Positions 34,511-44,084 of a stretch of DNA of 64,000 nucleotides are shown here, piece by piece. A program made the position numbers and the translations under genes. Under the pieces are notes generated by a model. That model saw only the letters and a program-made list of their open reading frames with translations, was not told where the DNA came from and did no database searches. The stretch is from JAKEFM01 sp035695825 (GTDB lineage Bacteria > Planctomycetota > UBA1135 > JAKEFM01): NCBI GenBank assembly GCA_035695825.1, contig DASRRH010000027.1, forward strand, positions 62,001-126,000, read 5' to 3'. Within the stretch, counting starts at the first letter, position 1, and each line of letters begins with the position of its first letter.

Positions 34511-34953
34511 GGCTCACGCCACCTTCCTCGAATCACCAAGAATCCTCTATCGCGGGCCGAGATCGATGGCCGACGTCACCCGGGGACCGCGAATCGGGCT
34601 CCTGAGCCTCGCTGGCGGCATGAGGGTCAGCCTGGCCCGCGGAACGGAGTAGGGCTCACGAGGGGTAGTCGGAGCCCCTGCTGGCTCTGGGGCCTGCGGG
34701 CGGCACGTCGCTGATGGCGGCATCGCCCCGCCCTCCGAGCCCGGGGCCCTCTACTCTCTCCTCCGCCCTCTCTTGAGAGCCCTCCGCACTGCACAGGGGG
34801 GCGGCGCCCTCAACTCACTCACTCGAAGGGCACGAGAAGTGGAACTGCATTCTGAACACTGCTCGATCTCCACAAGGAGGAATCGGCTCCCACGGCAGGC
34901 GGGGTCGAGAAGTTCCCTTCCGCGCCACCTCAGGGCTCGGTCAAGTGCTCCTC
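34511..34953. other. 443-base stretch without a recognised gene
   Basis: This gap between the convergent beta-CASP and FG-GAP genes holds only very short reading frames (for example ATG 34566, about 28 codons) without similarity I recognise. I see no clear hairpin-plus-T terminator and no repeat. Confidence 0.4.
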
Positions 34954-36705
34954 TTACGGCTGAATCACGATCTGGAGCGCCCGCGTCGCCGAGCCCGGGA
35001 ACGCGGCCGGACCCGGGTCCGCCACGTACCACTGCGCGTAGAACTGCGCGCCCACGACCGACGGGTCCGCCGGCAACGCGAGCGGCGCCACCACGCGCCC
35101 CTGAGTCGCCCCGAACGCGCTCGTCGCGAACCCCACCGGAACGTCGGGCGAGACCAGCAGGGAGCACCCCGGCATGCCGAGAAAGGAGAGGTTCAACGGA
35201 AGCGGCGTCCCCCACCAGGCGCTATTCGAGAACCCGAGCAACAAGAGCGCAGGCCGTCCGGGCGCCGTCTGCGAGAGGTTGATCCGAAAGCTCGTCCCGA
35301 TCATCGGCGACTTGCTCGCCCCGATCCGGGGCACGACTCCCGTCGGTCCCGGGCAACCCTGCCCGTACGCGCTCACCCCGAGGGGAGCGCCCGAGTAGAC
35401 CCGGACTTTGCCTACGGTTCCCCCGGTCAGCGTGACCGGGGTTCCGGGCGCACCCACCGCGAGGTCGGGGAACCCGTCGGCGTCGACGTCTCCCGCGCCG
35501 CAAACCCCGAAGCCGCTCCGCAGGTACTCGCCCGCGGGGGGGAGGAGAGTGAATAGAACGCTCCAGTCGGCTCCCGAGTAGAGGAGCGCCCTCCCCGCCC
35601 TTCCGGGGGTCGGGGGAGGAGCGCTCGGAGGCGCTGCCGGAGCGCCCGCGAGCAAGTCCGGAACCCCGTCCCCGTCCACGTCGCCCGGACCCGCGACGCT
35701 CATGCCCAGGTTCTCTCCGCCCCCCGCCGGACTCCCCGCCGCCGCGAACAAAAGACTGAAATCGCTCCCGGAGAAAGCCCTTACCTCCCCGAGAATGGTC
35801 GTCGGATTGAGAGGAGGGGTCATGTAGGCCGCAGGTGCCGCCACGGCGAGATCGGGAATCCCGTCACCTGTCACGTCCCCGAGACCGGCGACCATGATGC
35901 CGAAACTGTCATGCGTCGTCTGCGGACCCACGGGCTCCCCGAGCAAAGACCCGTTCGCCCCGGAATGGACGTAGGCGTGGCCCGGAGCGTTCGAGAAGGT
36001 TCCCCAGCCGCTCGCTCCGATCAGGAGGTCGCCGATTCCGTCCCCGTTCACGTCGCCGACTCCCGAAACCCCTCCTCCGAAGTACGAGAAGATCCCGGGA
36101 CCGGGAATCGTGAAAAGGGTCGAGTAATCCGCCCCGGAGAACGCGTAGACCACCCCCGACGCCGTCCCGGTCGGCGCCCCGACGAGGAGGTCGGGGACCG
36201 AGTCCCCGTTCAGGTCTCCGGGGGAACCGACGGAGGCGGAGCTATTCACCACCCACGAGTGGAGAAGGGTGCCATCCGGACCGGAGTAGAGCCGGGCGTC
36301 TCCAAGTCCGAGAGAACCGACGAGGAGGTCCGGAATCCCGTCGCCAGTGACGTCCCCAGGGCCGGCAACCCGAAATCCGAGCATTCCGTACTGCGCTGGC
36401 CCCGTGACTTGGATCAAGGTCGCGCCATCGGCGCCGGATAGGAGGAAGGCGTTTCCGGCGTAGAGAGGCGGGCCGGCCGTTTCTGCCCCGACCACAACGT
36501 CCGGCACCGAGTCCGTGTTCACGTCTCCCAGCGTGGCGAGAGCGCGCCCGAACGAAGACCCCACGGGGCCGACATGTTCCCAGAGCAGGACCTGCGCCCA
36601 CGCTCCTCCGCCGAAGAGCACGTCTGTCCCCGACACGAGCGTTAGCAGGAGTGCCCCCTCCCGGAGTGTGCGTGCGATCGCGGATCCATGGCGCATTCTC
36701 ATCAT
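34954..36705 (-). CDS. secreted FG-GAP repeat protein
   Basis: A 583-residue exported protein. After a signal peptide (LREGALLLTLVSGTDVLFGGGAWA), seven integrin-like FG-GAP repeats follow, each with a calcium loop of the type GDVTGDGIPDLLVG (also GDVNGDGIGDLLIG, GDVDADGFPDLAVG). These should form a beta propeller. A C-terminal domain of about 150 residues begins YGQGCPGPTG and has the layout of a domain common at the ends of Planctomycetota surface proteins. GGAGGTG is five bases before ATG 36705. It is immediately downstream of the galactose-oxidase remnant. The ligand is unknown. Confidence 0.85.
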   Translation of the reverse strand: MMRMRHGSAIARTLREGALLLTLVSGTDVLFGGGAWAQVLLWEHVGPVGSSFGRALATLGDVNTDSVPDVVVGAETAGPPLYAGNAFLLSGADGATLIQVTGPAQYGMLGFRVAGPGDVTGDGIPDLLVGSLGLGDARLYSGPDGTLLHSWVVNSSASVGSPGDLNGDSVPDLLVGAPTGTASGVVYAFSGADYSTLFTIPGPGIFSYFGGGVSGVGDVNGDGIGDLLIGASGWGTFSNAPGHAYVHSGANGSLLGEPVGPQTTHDSFGIMVAGLGDVTGDGIPDLAVAAPAAYMTPPLNPTTILGEVRAFSGSDFSLLFAAAGSPAGGGENLGMSVAGPGDVDGDGVPDLLAGAPAAPPSAPPPTPGRAGRALLYSGADWSVLFTLLPPAGEYLRSGFGVCGAGDVDADGFPDLAVGAPGTPVTLTGGTVGKVRVYSGAPLGVSAYGQGCPGPTGVVPRIGASKSPMIGTSFRINLSQTAPGRPALLLLGFSNSAWWGTPLPLNLSFLGMPGCSLLVSPDVPVGFATSAFGATQGRVVAPLALPADPSVVGAQFYAQWYVADPGPAAFPGSATRALQIVIQP

Positions 36706-36710
36706 TTCTC

Positions 36711-36717
36711 CACCTCC
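36711..36717 (-). promoter_or_regulatory. strong Shine-Dalgarno of the FG-GAP gene
   Basis: GGAGGTG ends five bases before ATG 36705 and fixes that start over two nearby in-frame ATGs. Confidence 0.6.
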
Positions 36718-36719
36718 GC

Positions 36720-37277
36720 TCAGAGCACCTGAACGAACCGCGCCACCGAAGGCACCCCGCTCCCCGTGGTCACGAAGAGCATGTAGTACCCGGGAGGAGC
36801 CGAATAGCCGCTCGCCGGAGCCGTGACGTTCAGCACCGCCGAGCTCCAGCCCGTGCTCGGGTCGAGGATGCAGCTCTGGACCGTAAAGAGGAGTCCCACG
36901 TGCCTCTGCTCGAAGTCGACCGCGTGCGTCACCGAGCAAGGACGGATCAGGGCGAGATCGAGCGATGAGCAGGACTGGCCCGGAGGGACCCTGACCGAAA
37001 TCTGGAACGGCAGACCGTAGTTCGCGAGCGCCGGGGCGCTCGAGATGCCAGGCCGCGGCCCCTGGAACAGGTAGGGGGGCCAGTAGATCGCCGCGTCGCC
37101 GTTGTACCCATATGCGAACTGCCCGGAGTAGTACTGCTCCTAGTCTCCGCCCATGAGCAACACCCGGCCGTCCGGAAGCAAGAGCGCGAGGGAATGGTAG
37201 AGGCTCTCCCTCGGCGCCGACACGCGCCAGCTCCCTGGCTGGGAGAGGAATGCGGCCGCTTCCGGGTCGCTACCAGT
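36720..37277 (-). pseudogene. galactose-oxidase-like protein, 5'-truncated remnant
   Basis: The frame encodes the end of a kelch propeller (RESLYHSLALLLPDGRVLLM) then the C-terminal DUF1929-type domain of galactose/glyoxal oxidases (YWPPYLFQGPRP; HAVDFEQRHVGLLF; APPGYYMLFVTTGSGVPSVA). An in-frame TAG at 37142-37140 interrupts it right after MGGD, a TGA at 37280 closes the frame upstream, and only about 180 of an expected 600 or more residues remain. The oxidase body is missing, replaced by the end of the acyl-CoA dehydrogenase gene about 85 bases upstream. TAG is a normal stop elsewhere in the window, so recoding is unlikely. Confidence 0.85.
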
Positions 37278-37362
37278 TCATTCCTGAGTTCAGCTGACTG
37301 GACACCTGACAACGGCCCAAGCTGCCGCGTGGTCTTCGGGCCGGGCTTGCGCCGCTCCCCCG

Positions 37363-39285
37363 TCAGCCCGACGCGCGTCCCGCTTCGACCGGCGCCCGAG
37401 AGCCCTCGGCGGCCGCGCCCGAGTGCTTCTCCTCGCACGCGCGGAGGATCCCCTCCTCGAGCCAGAGGTAGCGGTCCTCGAGGGCGGCGCGGGCGAGGCG
37501 GTAGGCCTGGGCGTCGTCGTTGGAGCGGGCGGAGCGGAAGCCCTCCGCGATCCGGCGGCGGGCCGTCCGCGCGAAGAGGTCGGCGAGCTCGAGGGGGGAG
37601 CGGTCCTCGGGGTCCTGGGACAGCCGCGCGAGCGCGTAGGAGACGGTCGTCGAGATCGCGACGAGGTCGACTCCGACGTCGACGAGCCGGGCGAGGAGGA
37701 GCTGGCGCCGCTCGAGGCCGGGACCGTGCCGCAGCATCGCGTGGAAGAGGGTCCGCGCGAGGCGGCGGCTCGTCCGGGCGACGAACCGCAGGTGGCCCGC
37801 GAGGGGGCCTGCCACGCTCCCGCCGCCCGGGGAGGGGATCCATTGGCGGAGGTACCAGGCCGGGTAGAAGAGCGCGGCGCGGCCGAGGGCGGAGGCCTTC
37901 CGGCCGAGCGGGGCGCGGGGGTCCACGAGGGCGCCCAGGCGGCGCAGGTGCGGGTCGAGAGCCTCTCGCGCGAGGAACAGGTGGAGGATCTCCGTCGTCC
38001 CCTCGACGATCCGGTTGATCCGCGCCTCGCGGTAGATCCGCTCGACGGGGTAGGGCGTCTCGCCACGGCCCCGGAGGGAGGCGACCGACTCGTAGCCGCG
38101 GCCGCCGAGGATCTGGACGGTCTCGTCGACGATCCGGTCGAGCGATTCGGAGGCGAAGAGCTTCGCCATCGCCGCCTCGAGGCGGATGTCCGCCCCGCCG
38201 CGGTCGACGAGCCGAGTCGCGTACTCCGTGATCGCCTCCGTCGCGAAGGCGTGGGACGCGATCCAGGCGATCTTCGCCGCGATCGCCTCGTGGTGCCCGA
38301 TCGGCCCCCCCCACTGGCTCCGCTCTCGGGCCCACCGGCGTGCGATCGAGAGGCACTGCTTGGCGACCCCCGCGCACGCCGCGGGGAGCGTGAGCCGGCC
38401 CGTGTTGAGCGTGATCAGGGCGAGCTTGAGCCCGGAGCCCGGCTTCCAGAGGACGTCCTCCGCGGGGACCCTGACGTTCTCGAACCGCATGAGCCCGTTC
38501 TGGATGCCGTGGAGCCCCATGAAGGAGCAGCGGTGGACGACCCGAACCCCGGGGGCGTCCCCCTCGACGATGAAGGCGGTGAACTGCTTCTTCTCGCGCC
38601 CGTCGACGAAGACGGAGGGGGTGCGGGCCATCACGACGAGGATCTCGGCGACCGGGCCGTTCGTGCACCAGAGCTTCTCGCCGTTCAGGATCCAGCTCCG
38701 CCCTCCCTCGATCGGCGTCGCGGTCGTGCGCATCCCGGCGGGGTCCGACCCGACCCCCGGTTCCGTCAAGGCGAAGGCCGAGATCGCCCCTCGGGCGAGC
38801 CGCGGGAGGTAGCGCTTCTTCTGCTCCTCGGTCCCGAAGAGCTTGAGCGGCTGCGGCACGCCGATGCTCTGGTGGGCCGAGAGCCAGACGGCGGTCGAGG
38901 CGCAGTGGCTCGCGACGAGCGAGACGGCCCGGTTGTAGTTCGTCTTCGAGAGGCCGAGCCCGCCGTGCTCGCGCGGGATCGTCATCCCGAAGCATCCGAG
39001 GGAGGTGAGCCCGTCGATCACCGAGGAGGGGAGCTCCCCCGTCCGATCGACCTCGTCGGGGTCGAGCGTTTCCCGGAGGAAGCCCTCGAGCCTCGCGAGG
39101 AACTCCTGCCCGGTCTGGCGGTCCGCCTCGGGCTGGCCGGGGAACGGCAGGACGAGGTCGGCGCGGAAGCGGCCGAGGAAGATCTCCGCGGCGAGGCTCG
39201 GATGGGTCCACTCCGACTCGCGCGCGCTCTCGGCGATCTCGAGAGCCTCGCGCGCCGAGGCGGAGGGACGCTCGGCGGTCACCAT
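37363..39285 (-). CDS. acyl-CoA dehydrogenase, long C-terminal extension
   Basis: FAD enzyme of fatty-acid beta-oxidation. The 640 residues have the ACAD core (about 60-440): CFGMTIPREHGGLGLS, FALTEPGVGSDPAGM, WCTNGPVAEI, and RIYREARINRIVEGTTEI. About 200 further residues, mostly helical, follow as in very-long-chain acyl-CoA dehydrogenases and FadE-like proteins. The start is ATG 39285. Codon composition matches the GC-rich surroundings. No other beta-oxidation genes adjoin it. Confidence 0.9.
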   Translation of the reverse strand: MVTAERPSASAREALEIAESARESEWTHPSLAAEIFLGRFRADLVLPFPGQPEADRQTGQEFLARLEGFLRETLDPDEVDRTGELPSSVIDGLTSLGCFGMTIPREHGGLGLSKTNYNRAVSLVASHCASTAVWLSAHQSIGVPQPLKLFGTEEQKKRYLPRLARGAISAFALTEPGVGSDPAGMRTTATPIEGGRSWILNGEKLWCTNGPVAEILVVMARTPSVFVDGREKKQFTAFIVEGDAPGVRVVHRCSFMGLHGIQNGLMRFENVRVPAEDVLWKPGSGLKLALITLNTGRLTLPAACAGVAKQCLSIARRWARERSQWGGPIGHHEAIAAKIAWIASHAFATEAITEYATRLVDRGGADIRLEAAMAKLFASESLDRIVDETVQILGGRGYESVASLRGRGETPYPVERIYREARINRIVEGTTEILHLFLAREALDPHLRRLGALVDPRAPLGRKASALGRAALFYPAWYLRQWIPSPGGGSVAGPLAGHLRFVARTSRRLARTLFHAMLRHGPGLERRQLLLARLVDVGVDLVAISTTVSYALARLSQDPEDRSPLELADLFARTARRRIAEGFRSARSNDDAQAYRLARAALEDRYLWLEEGILRACEEKHSGAAAEGSRAPVEAGRASG

Positions 39286-39398
39286 GCTCGTGGCGGGAAG
39301 GGGTGGGACATCATCGGCGGATCCGGGCTTCCGGGTTCACCGCCCCGGCCCGGGCCGCGCGGAGAGTATAGGCCGGGCGGCGGCCCCTTCTGCCGCCC

Positions 39399-39427
39399 TT
39401 GCCCGCCCCCGACGGCAGGGATACCTT
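39399..39427 (+). promoter_or_regulatory. candidate promoter for the small membrane protein/dapF run
   Basis: TTGCCC and TACCTT are separated by 17 bases; the -10 ends 23 bases before ATG 39451. Confidence 0.3.
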
Positions 39428-39450
39428 CCCGCCCGGACCGGGGACCGCCG

Positions 39451-39771
39451 ATGGCCCTGACGACGTTTCTCTCTCTCCTCGTCATGGGGTGCGCGCTCGT
39501 CGTCGTCTTCCGCTACCCGTACGACCGCGGGGCGCAGTACCTCGGCGTCCTCGCCCTCGCGCTCGGGGCGGCCGCCGTCGCCGTCGAGAGGCGCTGGCTC
39601 CCCTTCCCGGCGGCCTGGCACCCCCGTTTCACGCTGCCGGCGGCAGCCGTGGTCGTCGGCCTCCTCCTCTTCATTCGCCTCCAGGAGAGGTCCTTCGCCC
39701 TCCTCCTCCTCTTCGGGGCGTCCCTCCAGGCGCTCGTGGGGGCGAACCTCGTGAATGAGCTGCGCGGCTGA
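39451..39771 (+). CDS. small membrane protein of unknown function
   Basis: A 106-residue protein with about four hydrophobic segments (LTTFLSLLVMGCALVVV; YLGVLALALGAAAVAV; LPAAAVVVGLLLFI; FALLLLFGASLQALV) and short loops. The family is not recognised. Its end overlaps the start of the dapF frame by 17 bases, suggesting co-translation with dapF. Confidence 0.7.
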   Translation: MALTTFLSLLVMGCALVVVFRYPYDRGAQYLGVLALALGAAAVAVERRWLPFPAAWHPRFTLPAAAVVVGLLLFIRLQERSFALLLLFGASLQALVGANLVNELRG

Positions 39772-40678
39772 GACGGGCCGCGCGCTCCTGCTCTCGGCGG
39801 CGGTGGCGACCGCCTCGGGCTCCTGCGCGACCGGCCGCGCCGGGACCCTCCCGTTCACGAAAATGCACGGGGCGGGGAACGACTTCGTCTGCCTCGACGG
39901 GTTCGCGGAGCGCTTCCCGGCCGACCCCGCGTCCCTGGCGCGCGCTCTCTGCGATCGGCGGACCGGTGTCGGCGCCGACGGCGTGCTCTGGATCGGCCCC
40001 TCGGAGCGGGGCGACGCTCGGATGGTCCTGATCAACGCGGACGGCTCGCGGGCGCAGATGTGCGGCAACGGGATCCGCTGCGTCGCGAAGTTCCTCCACG
40101 ACCGCGGCCGTCTCTCGGAGGGCGAGGCGCGGATCGAGACGGACTCCGGCGTGAAGACGGTCCGTCTGCACGTCGCGGGGGGCCGGGCTTCGGGGGCCAC
40201 GGTCGACCTCGGACCGCCGGCGTCCCTCCCCGCGCGCGTCTCCGTGACGGTCGCCCCGGCCGGCGCGCCTGCGCGGACCTTCGAGGGGGAGGGCGTGTCG
40301 ATGGGCAATCCCCACTTCGTCGTCTTCCTCGACGAGGACCTCGACGCCTTCCCCGTCGAGCGCTACGGACCGGCGATCGAGCGCCACGCGATCTTCCCCG
40401 ACCGGACGAACGTCGAGTTCGTGCGCCTGCGCGGCCGGGGCGCGCTCGAGCAGCGGACCTGGGAACGCGGGGCGGGGGAGACGCTCGCCTGCGGGACCGG
40501 CGCCTGCGCCGCCGCCGTCGCGGCGATCCGGCGCGGCCTCGCCGACCGGGAGGTGCTCGTTCGCCTCCGCGGGGGCGAGCTGCGGATCGAGTGGGACGGT
40601 CGGGGCTCGGTTTTCTTAACCGGGCCGGCCGCGGAGTCGTTCGCAGGCGAGTGGGCGCCTCCCCGCCCCCTCGAATAG
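39755..40678 (+). CDS. dapF: diaminopimelate epimerase
   Basis: Interconverts LL- and meso-diaminopimelate for lysine and peptidoglycan. The two active-site cysteines are in MCGNGIRC and ACGTGACAA, and FTKMHGAGNDFV marks the usual N-terminus. From ATG 39755 the protein has 307 residues, with about 33 extra residues before FTKM; GTG at 39803 would shorten this to 17. The family usually begins only a few residues before FTKM, so the true start is uncertain. LemA follows 44 bases downstream. Confidence 0.93.
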   Translation: MSCAAETGRALLLSAAVATASGSCATGRAGTLPFTKMHGAGNDFVCLDGFAERFPADPASLARALCDRRTGVGADGVLWIGPSERGDARMVLINADGSRAQMCGNGIRCVAKFLHDRGRLSEGEARIETDSGVKTVRLHVAGGRASGATVDLGPPASLPARVSVTVAPAGAPARTFEGEGVSMGNPHFVVFLDEDLDAFPVERYGPAIERHAIFPDRTNVEFVRLRGRGALEQRTWERGAGETLACGTGACAAAVAAIRRGLADREVLVRLRGGELRIEWDGRGSVFLTGPAAESFAGEWAPPRPLE

Positions 40679-40722
40679 AAACAGGGCTCCCCCGTAAGGC
40701 GGCCCACCGAAAGGAGCTTGGC

Positions 40723-41280
40723 ATGGGCACCGGCACCCTGATCGCCCTCGGCATCCTCGCCGTCCTCTTCCTCTGGCTCGTCGCCCTCTACAACGGGCTC
40801 GTCGCGCTGCGCAACCGGGTGAAGGCGGCCTGGTCCCAGATCGACGTGCAGCTCAAGCGCCGCTACGACCTGATCCCGAACCTCGTGAACACGGTGAAGG
40901 GGTACATGAAGCACGAGGCGGGGATCTTCGAGAAGATCGCCGCGGCCCGCGCGGGCGCGATGGCGGCGAGCAGCCCGGCCGAGAAGGGCGCGGCCGAGGG
41001 GATCCTGACCGGCGCGCTGCGCCAGTTCCTCGCCGTCGCGGAGAACTACCCCGACGTCAAGGCCAACGCGAACGCGACCGCCCTCATGGAGGAGCTCTCC
41101 TCGACGGAGAACCGGATCGGCTTCGCGCGCCAGCACTACAACGACGAGGTCCAGGCCTACAACACGCGGATCGAGACCTTCCCGGCCGTGATGGTGGCCT
41201 CGATGTTCAACTTCACGCGCGCGGAGTTCTTCGAGCTGAAGGAGCCGGCGCAGCGCGAGCCGGTCAAGGTCGAGTTCTAG
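40723..41280 (+). CDS. lemA: LemA family protein
   Basis: A 185-residue membrane-anchored coiled protein. One N-terminal helix (LIALGILAVLFLWLVALYN), then the conserved WSQIDVQLKRRYDLIPNLVNTVKGY and NRIGFARQHYNDEVQAYN. AAGGAG precedes the ATG at 40723. It is followed 25 bases later by htpX, the common lemA-htpX pairing that suggests a role in membrane protein quality control; molecular function is not established. Confidence 0.93.
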   Translation: MGTGTLIALGILAVLFLWLVALYNGLVALRNRVKAAWSQIDVQLKRRYDLIPNLVNTVKGYMKHEAGIFEKIAAARAGAMAASSPAEKGAAEGILTGALRQFLAVAENYPDVKANANATALMEELSSTENRIGFARQHYNDEVQAYNTRIETFPAVMVASMFNFTRAEFFELKEPAQREPVKVEF

Positions 41281-41305
41281 CCGCCACCGGCGCCGACCTC
41301 CCGGC

Positions 41306-42247
41306 GTGGGTCTCTTCGAAGAGATCGCCGCCAACCGGCGGCGCTCCCTGCTCCTTGGAACGGGGATGACCGCGCTCCTCGCCCTCGTCGGCCTCTCGAT
41401 CGGGGGGGCGGGCGGGGCGCCCGAGGCCGGCCTCGCGGCCGGGCTCGCGCTCGCGGCGATCCAGGGGGGCGTCGCCCTCGCGGCGGGGGATCGCGTCGTC
41501 CTCGGCATCTCCCGCGCGCGCGAGATCCGCCATTCCGACGACCCGCGCCTGTTCAACGTCGTCGAGGAGATGGCGATCGCGGCGGGTCTCCCCGCGCCCC
41601 GCGTCTACCTGATCGAGGACAGCGCCCCGAACGCCTTCGCGACGGGCCTGCGCCCCGACCGCGCCTCGCTCGCCATCACGACGGGGCTGCGCGACAAGCT
41701 CGACCGCGACGAATTGCAGGGCGTGATGGCCCACGAGATGTCCCACGTGCGCAACCGCGACGTCCGTTTCGCGACGCTCCTCGTCGTGATGGTCGGCACG
41801 ATCGCGCTCCTCTGCGACCTCTTCCGCCGCAACGCCTTTCGGTTCTCGGCGGGAGGCCGCTCCCGGAGGGGCCGCCAGGCGGGCGCCGCGGGGGCGGTCT
41901 TCCTCCTGCTCGCCCTCCTCCTCTCCGTGGTCGCGCCCCTCGTCGCCAAGCTGATCCAGCTCGCCGCCTCGCGCCGTCGGGAATTCCTCGCGGACGTCTC
42001 GGCGGCCGCGCTCACCCGCAACCCCCTCGGCCTCGCCTCCGCGCTCGAGAAGATCGCGAAGGACGAAGAGGTGCTCGAGGTCGCCAATCGCGCGACGATG
42101 CACCTCTACATCGTGAACCCGATCCAGCCCTTCGAGGAGCGGGCGGCCTCCCTCTTCTCGACCCACCCCCCGATCGAGGAGCGCGTCGCCCGCCTGCGCG
42201 CGCTCGCGAAGGCGCCGCCCCGCGAGCCGTCGGCGGCCCCGGGCTAG
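41306..42247 (+). CDS. htpX: membrane protease HtpX-like (M48)
   Basis: Zinc protease of the cytoplasmic membrane that degrades misfolded membrane proteins. The 313 residues have two N-terminal helices, HEMSHVRNRD (zinc motif near 143), two further helices, and the third ligand in REFLADVSAAAL. It ends with the TRNPLGLASALEKI, FSTHPPIEERVARL signature. The GTG start gives MGLFEEIAANRRRS. Its neighbours are lemA and another M48 gene. Confidence 0.93.
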   Translation: MGLFEEIAANRRRSLLLGTGMTALLALVGLSIGGAGGAPEAGLAAGLALAAIQGGVALAAGDRVVLGISRAREIRHSDDPRLFNVVEEMAIAAGLPAPRVYLIEDSAPNAFATGLRPDRASLAITTGLRDKLDRDELQGVMAHEMSHVRNRDVRFATLLVVMVGTIALLCDLFRRNAFRFSAGGRSRRGRQAGAAGAVFLLLALLLSVVAPLVAKLIQLAASRRREFLADVSAAALTRNPLGLASALEKIAKDEEVLEVANRATMHLYIVNPIQPFEERAASLFSTHPPIEERVARLRALAKAPPREPSAAPG

Positions 42248-42273
42248 GCGAGGCTCCGCCTCGCGAGGGCCGT

Positions 42274-43932
42274 TTGCCCGATCTCCTCTCCCTCCTCGGC
42301 GCGCTCCTCGTCGGGCTCCTCTACGATCCGGAGCAGCGCGGCCCCTTCGAGCCCGACCCCCGGCTCGGGGCCGCGGCCGCGGCCGCGGGCGTTCTCCTCG
42401 CCGCGCTCTTCGGCCGCGCCCTGCGCCGCGGGCCGCGCGGACCGGGGAAGGGATGGGCGCGCGCCTACCTCGCGTTCCGACTCCATCCCCTGGTCGTCCA
42501 CGCGGCGGTCGTCCACCTCTTCCACTGGCCGACCGTCGCGGACGCCTTCGGCGTGGGAAGGTGCGGCGCGGCCGTTTCGGTCCTGCTCGTCCTCCCGTTC
42601 CTCGCCACGCAGGGCGTCGTCTGGGCCTGGGTCTGGGGGATCGAGCGTCCGGATGCCGTGGAACTCCGTCCCTGGCTCGGCTTCCACTACCGCTCCGCCG
42701 CGCTCCTCCTCCTCCCCTATGTCTTCTATGCCGCGGCGACGGACGCGCTCTCCCTCTCGCGGACCGCGCGCGTCCTCCTCCGGACCTGGTCCGTCGCCGA
42801 AGAGGCCGAGGTGGGCGCCGTCCTCGCGGCCCTCGGCATCCTCCTCCCCGTCGGCGCCCGCAGGATCTGGAAGACCCGGCCGCTCGCGCCCGGGGCGCTG
42901 CGCGATCGACTGGTCGACGCGGCGAGGCGCCTCTCCTTCCGCTGCCGGGACATCCTCGTCTGGGACACGGCGGGCCTCGTCGCGAATGCGGCGATCGTGG
43001 GCTTCCTTGCGCGTTGGCGTTACGTGGTCTTCACGGACGCGCTCCTCGCGGCCTTGCGCCCGGAGGAGGTCGAGGCGGTCTTCGGCCACGAGGCGGGGCA
43101 CGCCAAGCGCCGGCACGTGGCGACCTTCTTCGCCTTCGCCGGGGCGTGGGCCCTCGCCCTCCTCGTCGTCGCTCGCTCCTATTCCCCCGGGGGAGAGGGG
43201 GAGATCCTCGCGTTCCTCGTTCCCTCGGCCCTCCTCTGGTGGCTCGGCTTCGGATGGCTCTCGCGCCGTTTCGAGCTCGAGGCCGACCTCTATGGCGCGG
43301 CGGCGGTCGGCGACGTGGGGACCTTCGTCTCGGCGCTCGAGAGGGTGGGCCGCGTCACCGGGACGCGGCGCGGCCGCGGTTCCTGGCGCCACTTCTCGGT
43401 CGGCTCGCGCGTCGCCTTCCTCTACCTCGTCGCCTCCGCGCCCGAGGTCGGGGAGCGATTCCTCGCCCGGGTCCGCCGGTGGATTCGCCTCGGCCTCCTC
43501 GCGCTCGTCGTGGCAGCCGCGTTCCACGTCCTCGACCTCGCGCGCCGGACGCCGGGCGAGCTCGGCTGGGCCTTCGTCCGTCTCGGAGACTACGTCCGGG
43601 CCGAACGCCTGCTCGCGCGCGCCGCACCGAGGGAGGAGCAGGCGCGCGAACGGCTCGCGCTCGCGCGGTTCGGGCGCGCGCTCTTCGAGCACACGGGCGG
43701 TCGGCCCGCCGCGGCGCTCGAGCGGACCCGCGATGCTCTCCAAGTGGGAGACCTCGAGTTCGTCGGGCTCGTCGTCGCGCTTCTCGACGCGCGCGTGGAG
43801 GACCCCGAAGGGGAGGAAACCGTCCGCGAGATGAAGCGGCTCCTTGAGGCGAAGGATCGCGAGGGGCTGGAGGCGTTCCTCGACGGGAAGGGGCGATCTG
43901 CTTTCGAGCGCTTCTCGACCGCGTGGCCCTGA
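42274..43932 (+). CDS. multi-pass membrane M48 metalloprotease
   Basis: A 552-residue membrane protein with about five hydrophobic segments before the zinc motif HEAGH (272-276) and the third ligand in FELEADLYGAA. Two membrane helices follow the catalytic centre. The last 130 residues are helical and alanine/arginine-rich (DYVRAERLLARAAPREEQAR), TPR-like. It resembles CAAX-prenyl-protease-type M48A proteins more than HtpX. The start is TTG at 42274, 27 bases after htpX, so both likely share a transcript. Confidence 0.8.
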   Translation: MPDLLSLLGALLVGLLYDPEQRGPFEPDPRLGAAAAAAGVLLAALFGRALRRGPRGPGKGWARAYLAFRLHPLVVHAAVVHLFHWPTVADAFGVGRCGAAVSVLLVLPFLATQGVVWAWVWGIERPDAVELRPWLGFHYRSAALLLLPYVFYAAATDALSLSRTARVLLRTWSVAEEAEVGAVLAALGILLPVGARRIWKTRPLAPGALRDRLVDAARRLSFRCRDILVWDTAGLVANAAIVGFLARWRYVVFTDALLAALRPEEVEAVFGHEAGHAKRRHVATFFAFAGAWALALLVVARSYSPGGEGEILAFLVPSALLWWLGFGWLSRRFELEADLYGAAAVGDVGTFVSALERVGRVTGTRRGRGSWRHFSVGSRVAFLYLVASAPEVGERFLARVRRWIRLGLLALVVAAAFHVLDLARRTPGELGWAFVRLGDYVRAERLLARAAPREEQARERLALARFGRALFEHTGGRPAAALERTRDALQVGDLEFVGLVVALLDARVEDPEGEETVREMKRLLEAKDREGLEAFLDGKGRSAFERFSTAWP

Positions 43933-44084
43933 AGCGGCCCCGTCGCGCCACCGTCCCGCAGGCGTCTCCGGAACGTGCAGGTGGACCTCACCGCGGAAAG
44001 CGCAGACCAGAGAGGTCGTGCCGGGCCCACCCGGAGGGATCGGCTCCGGTGCCCCGCTAGAATCCGCGCCCCTCTCCACCCCCC

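Noticed and set aside
34751..35215. Minus-strand frame of 154 codons overlapping the FG-GAP gene end
   Set aside because: It overlaps the well-supported FG-GAP coding sequence in another frame and has no recognisable features.
37140..37142. TAG in the galactose-oxidase frame as a recoded codon
   Set aside because: TAG terminates dnaA, the cysteine desulfurase and others normally, and the gene is also truncated upstream, so decay is simpler.
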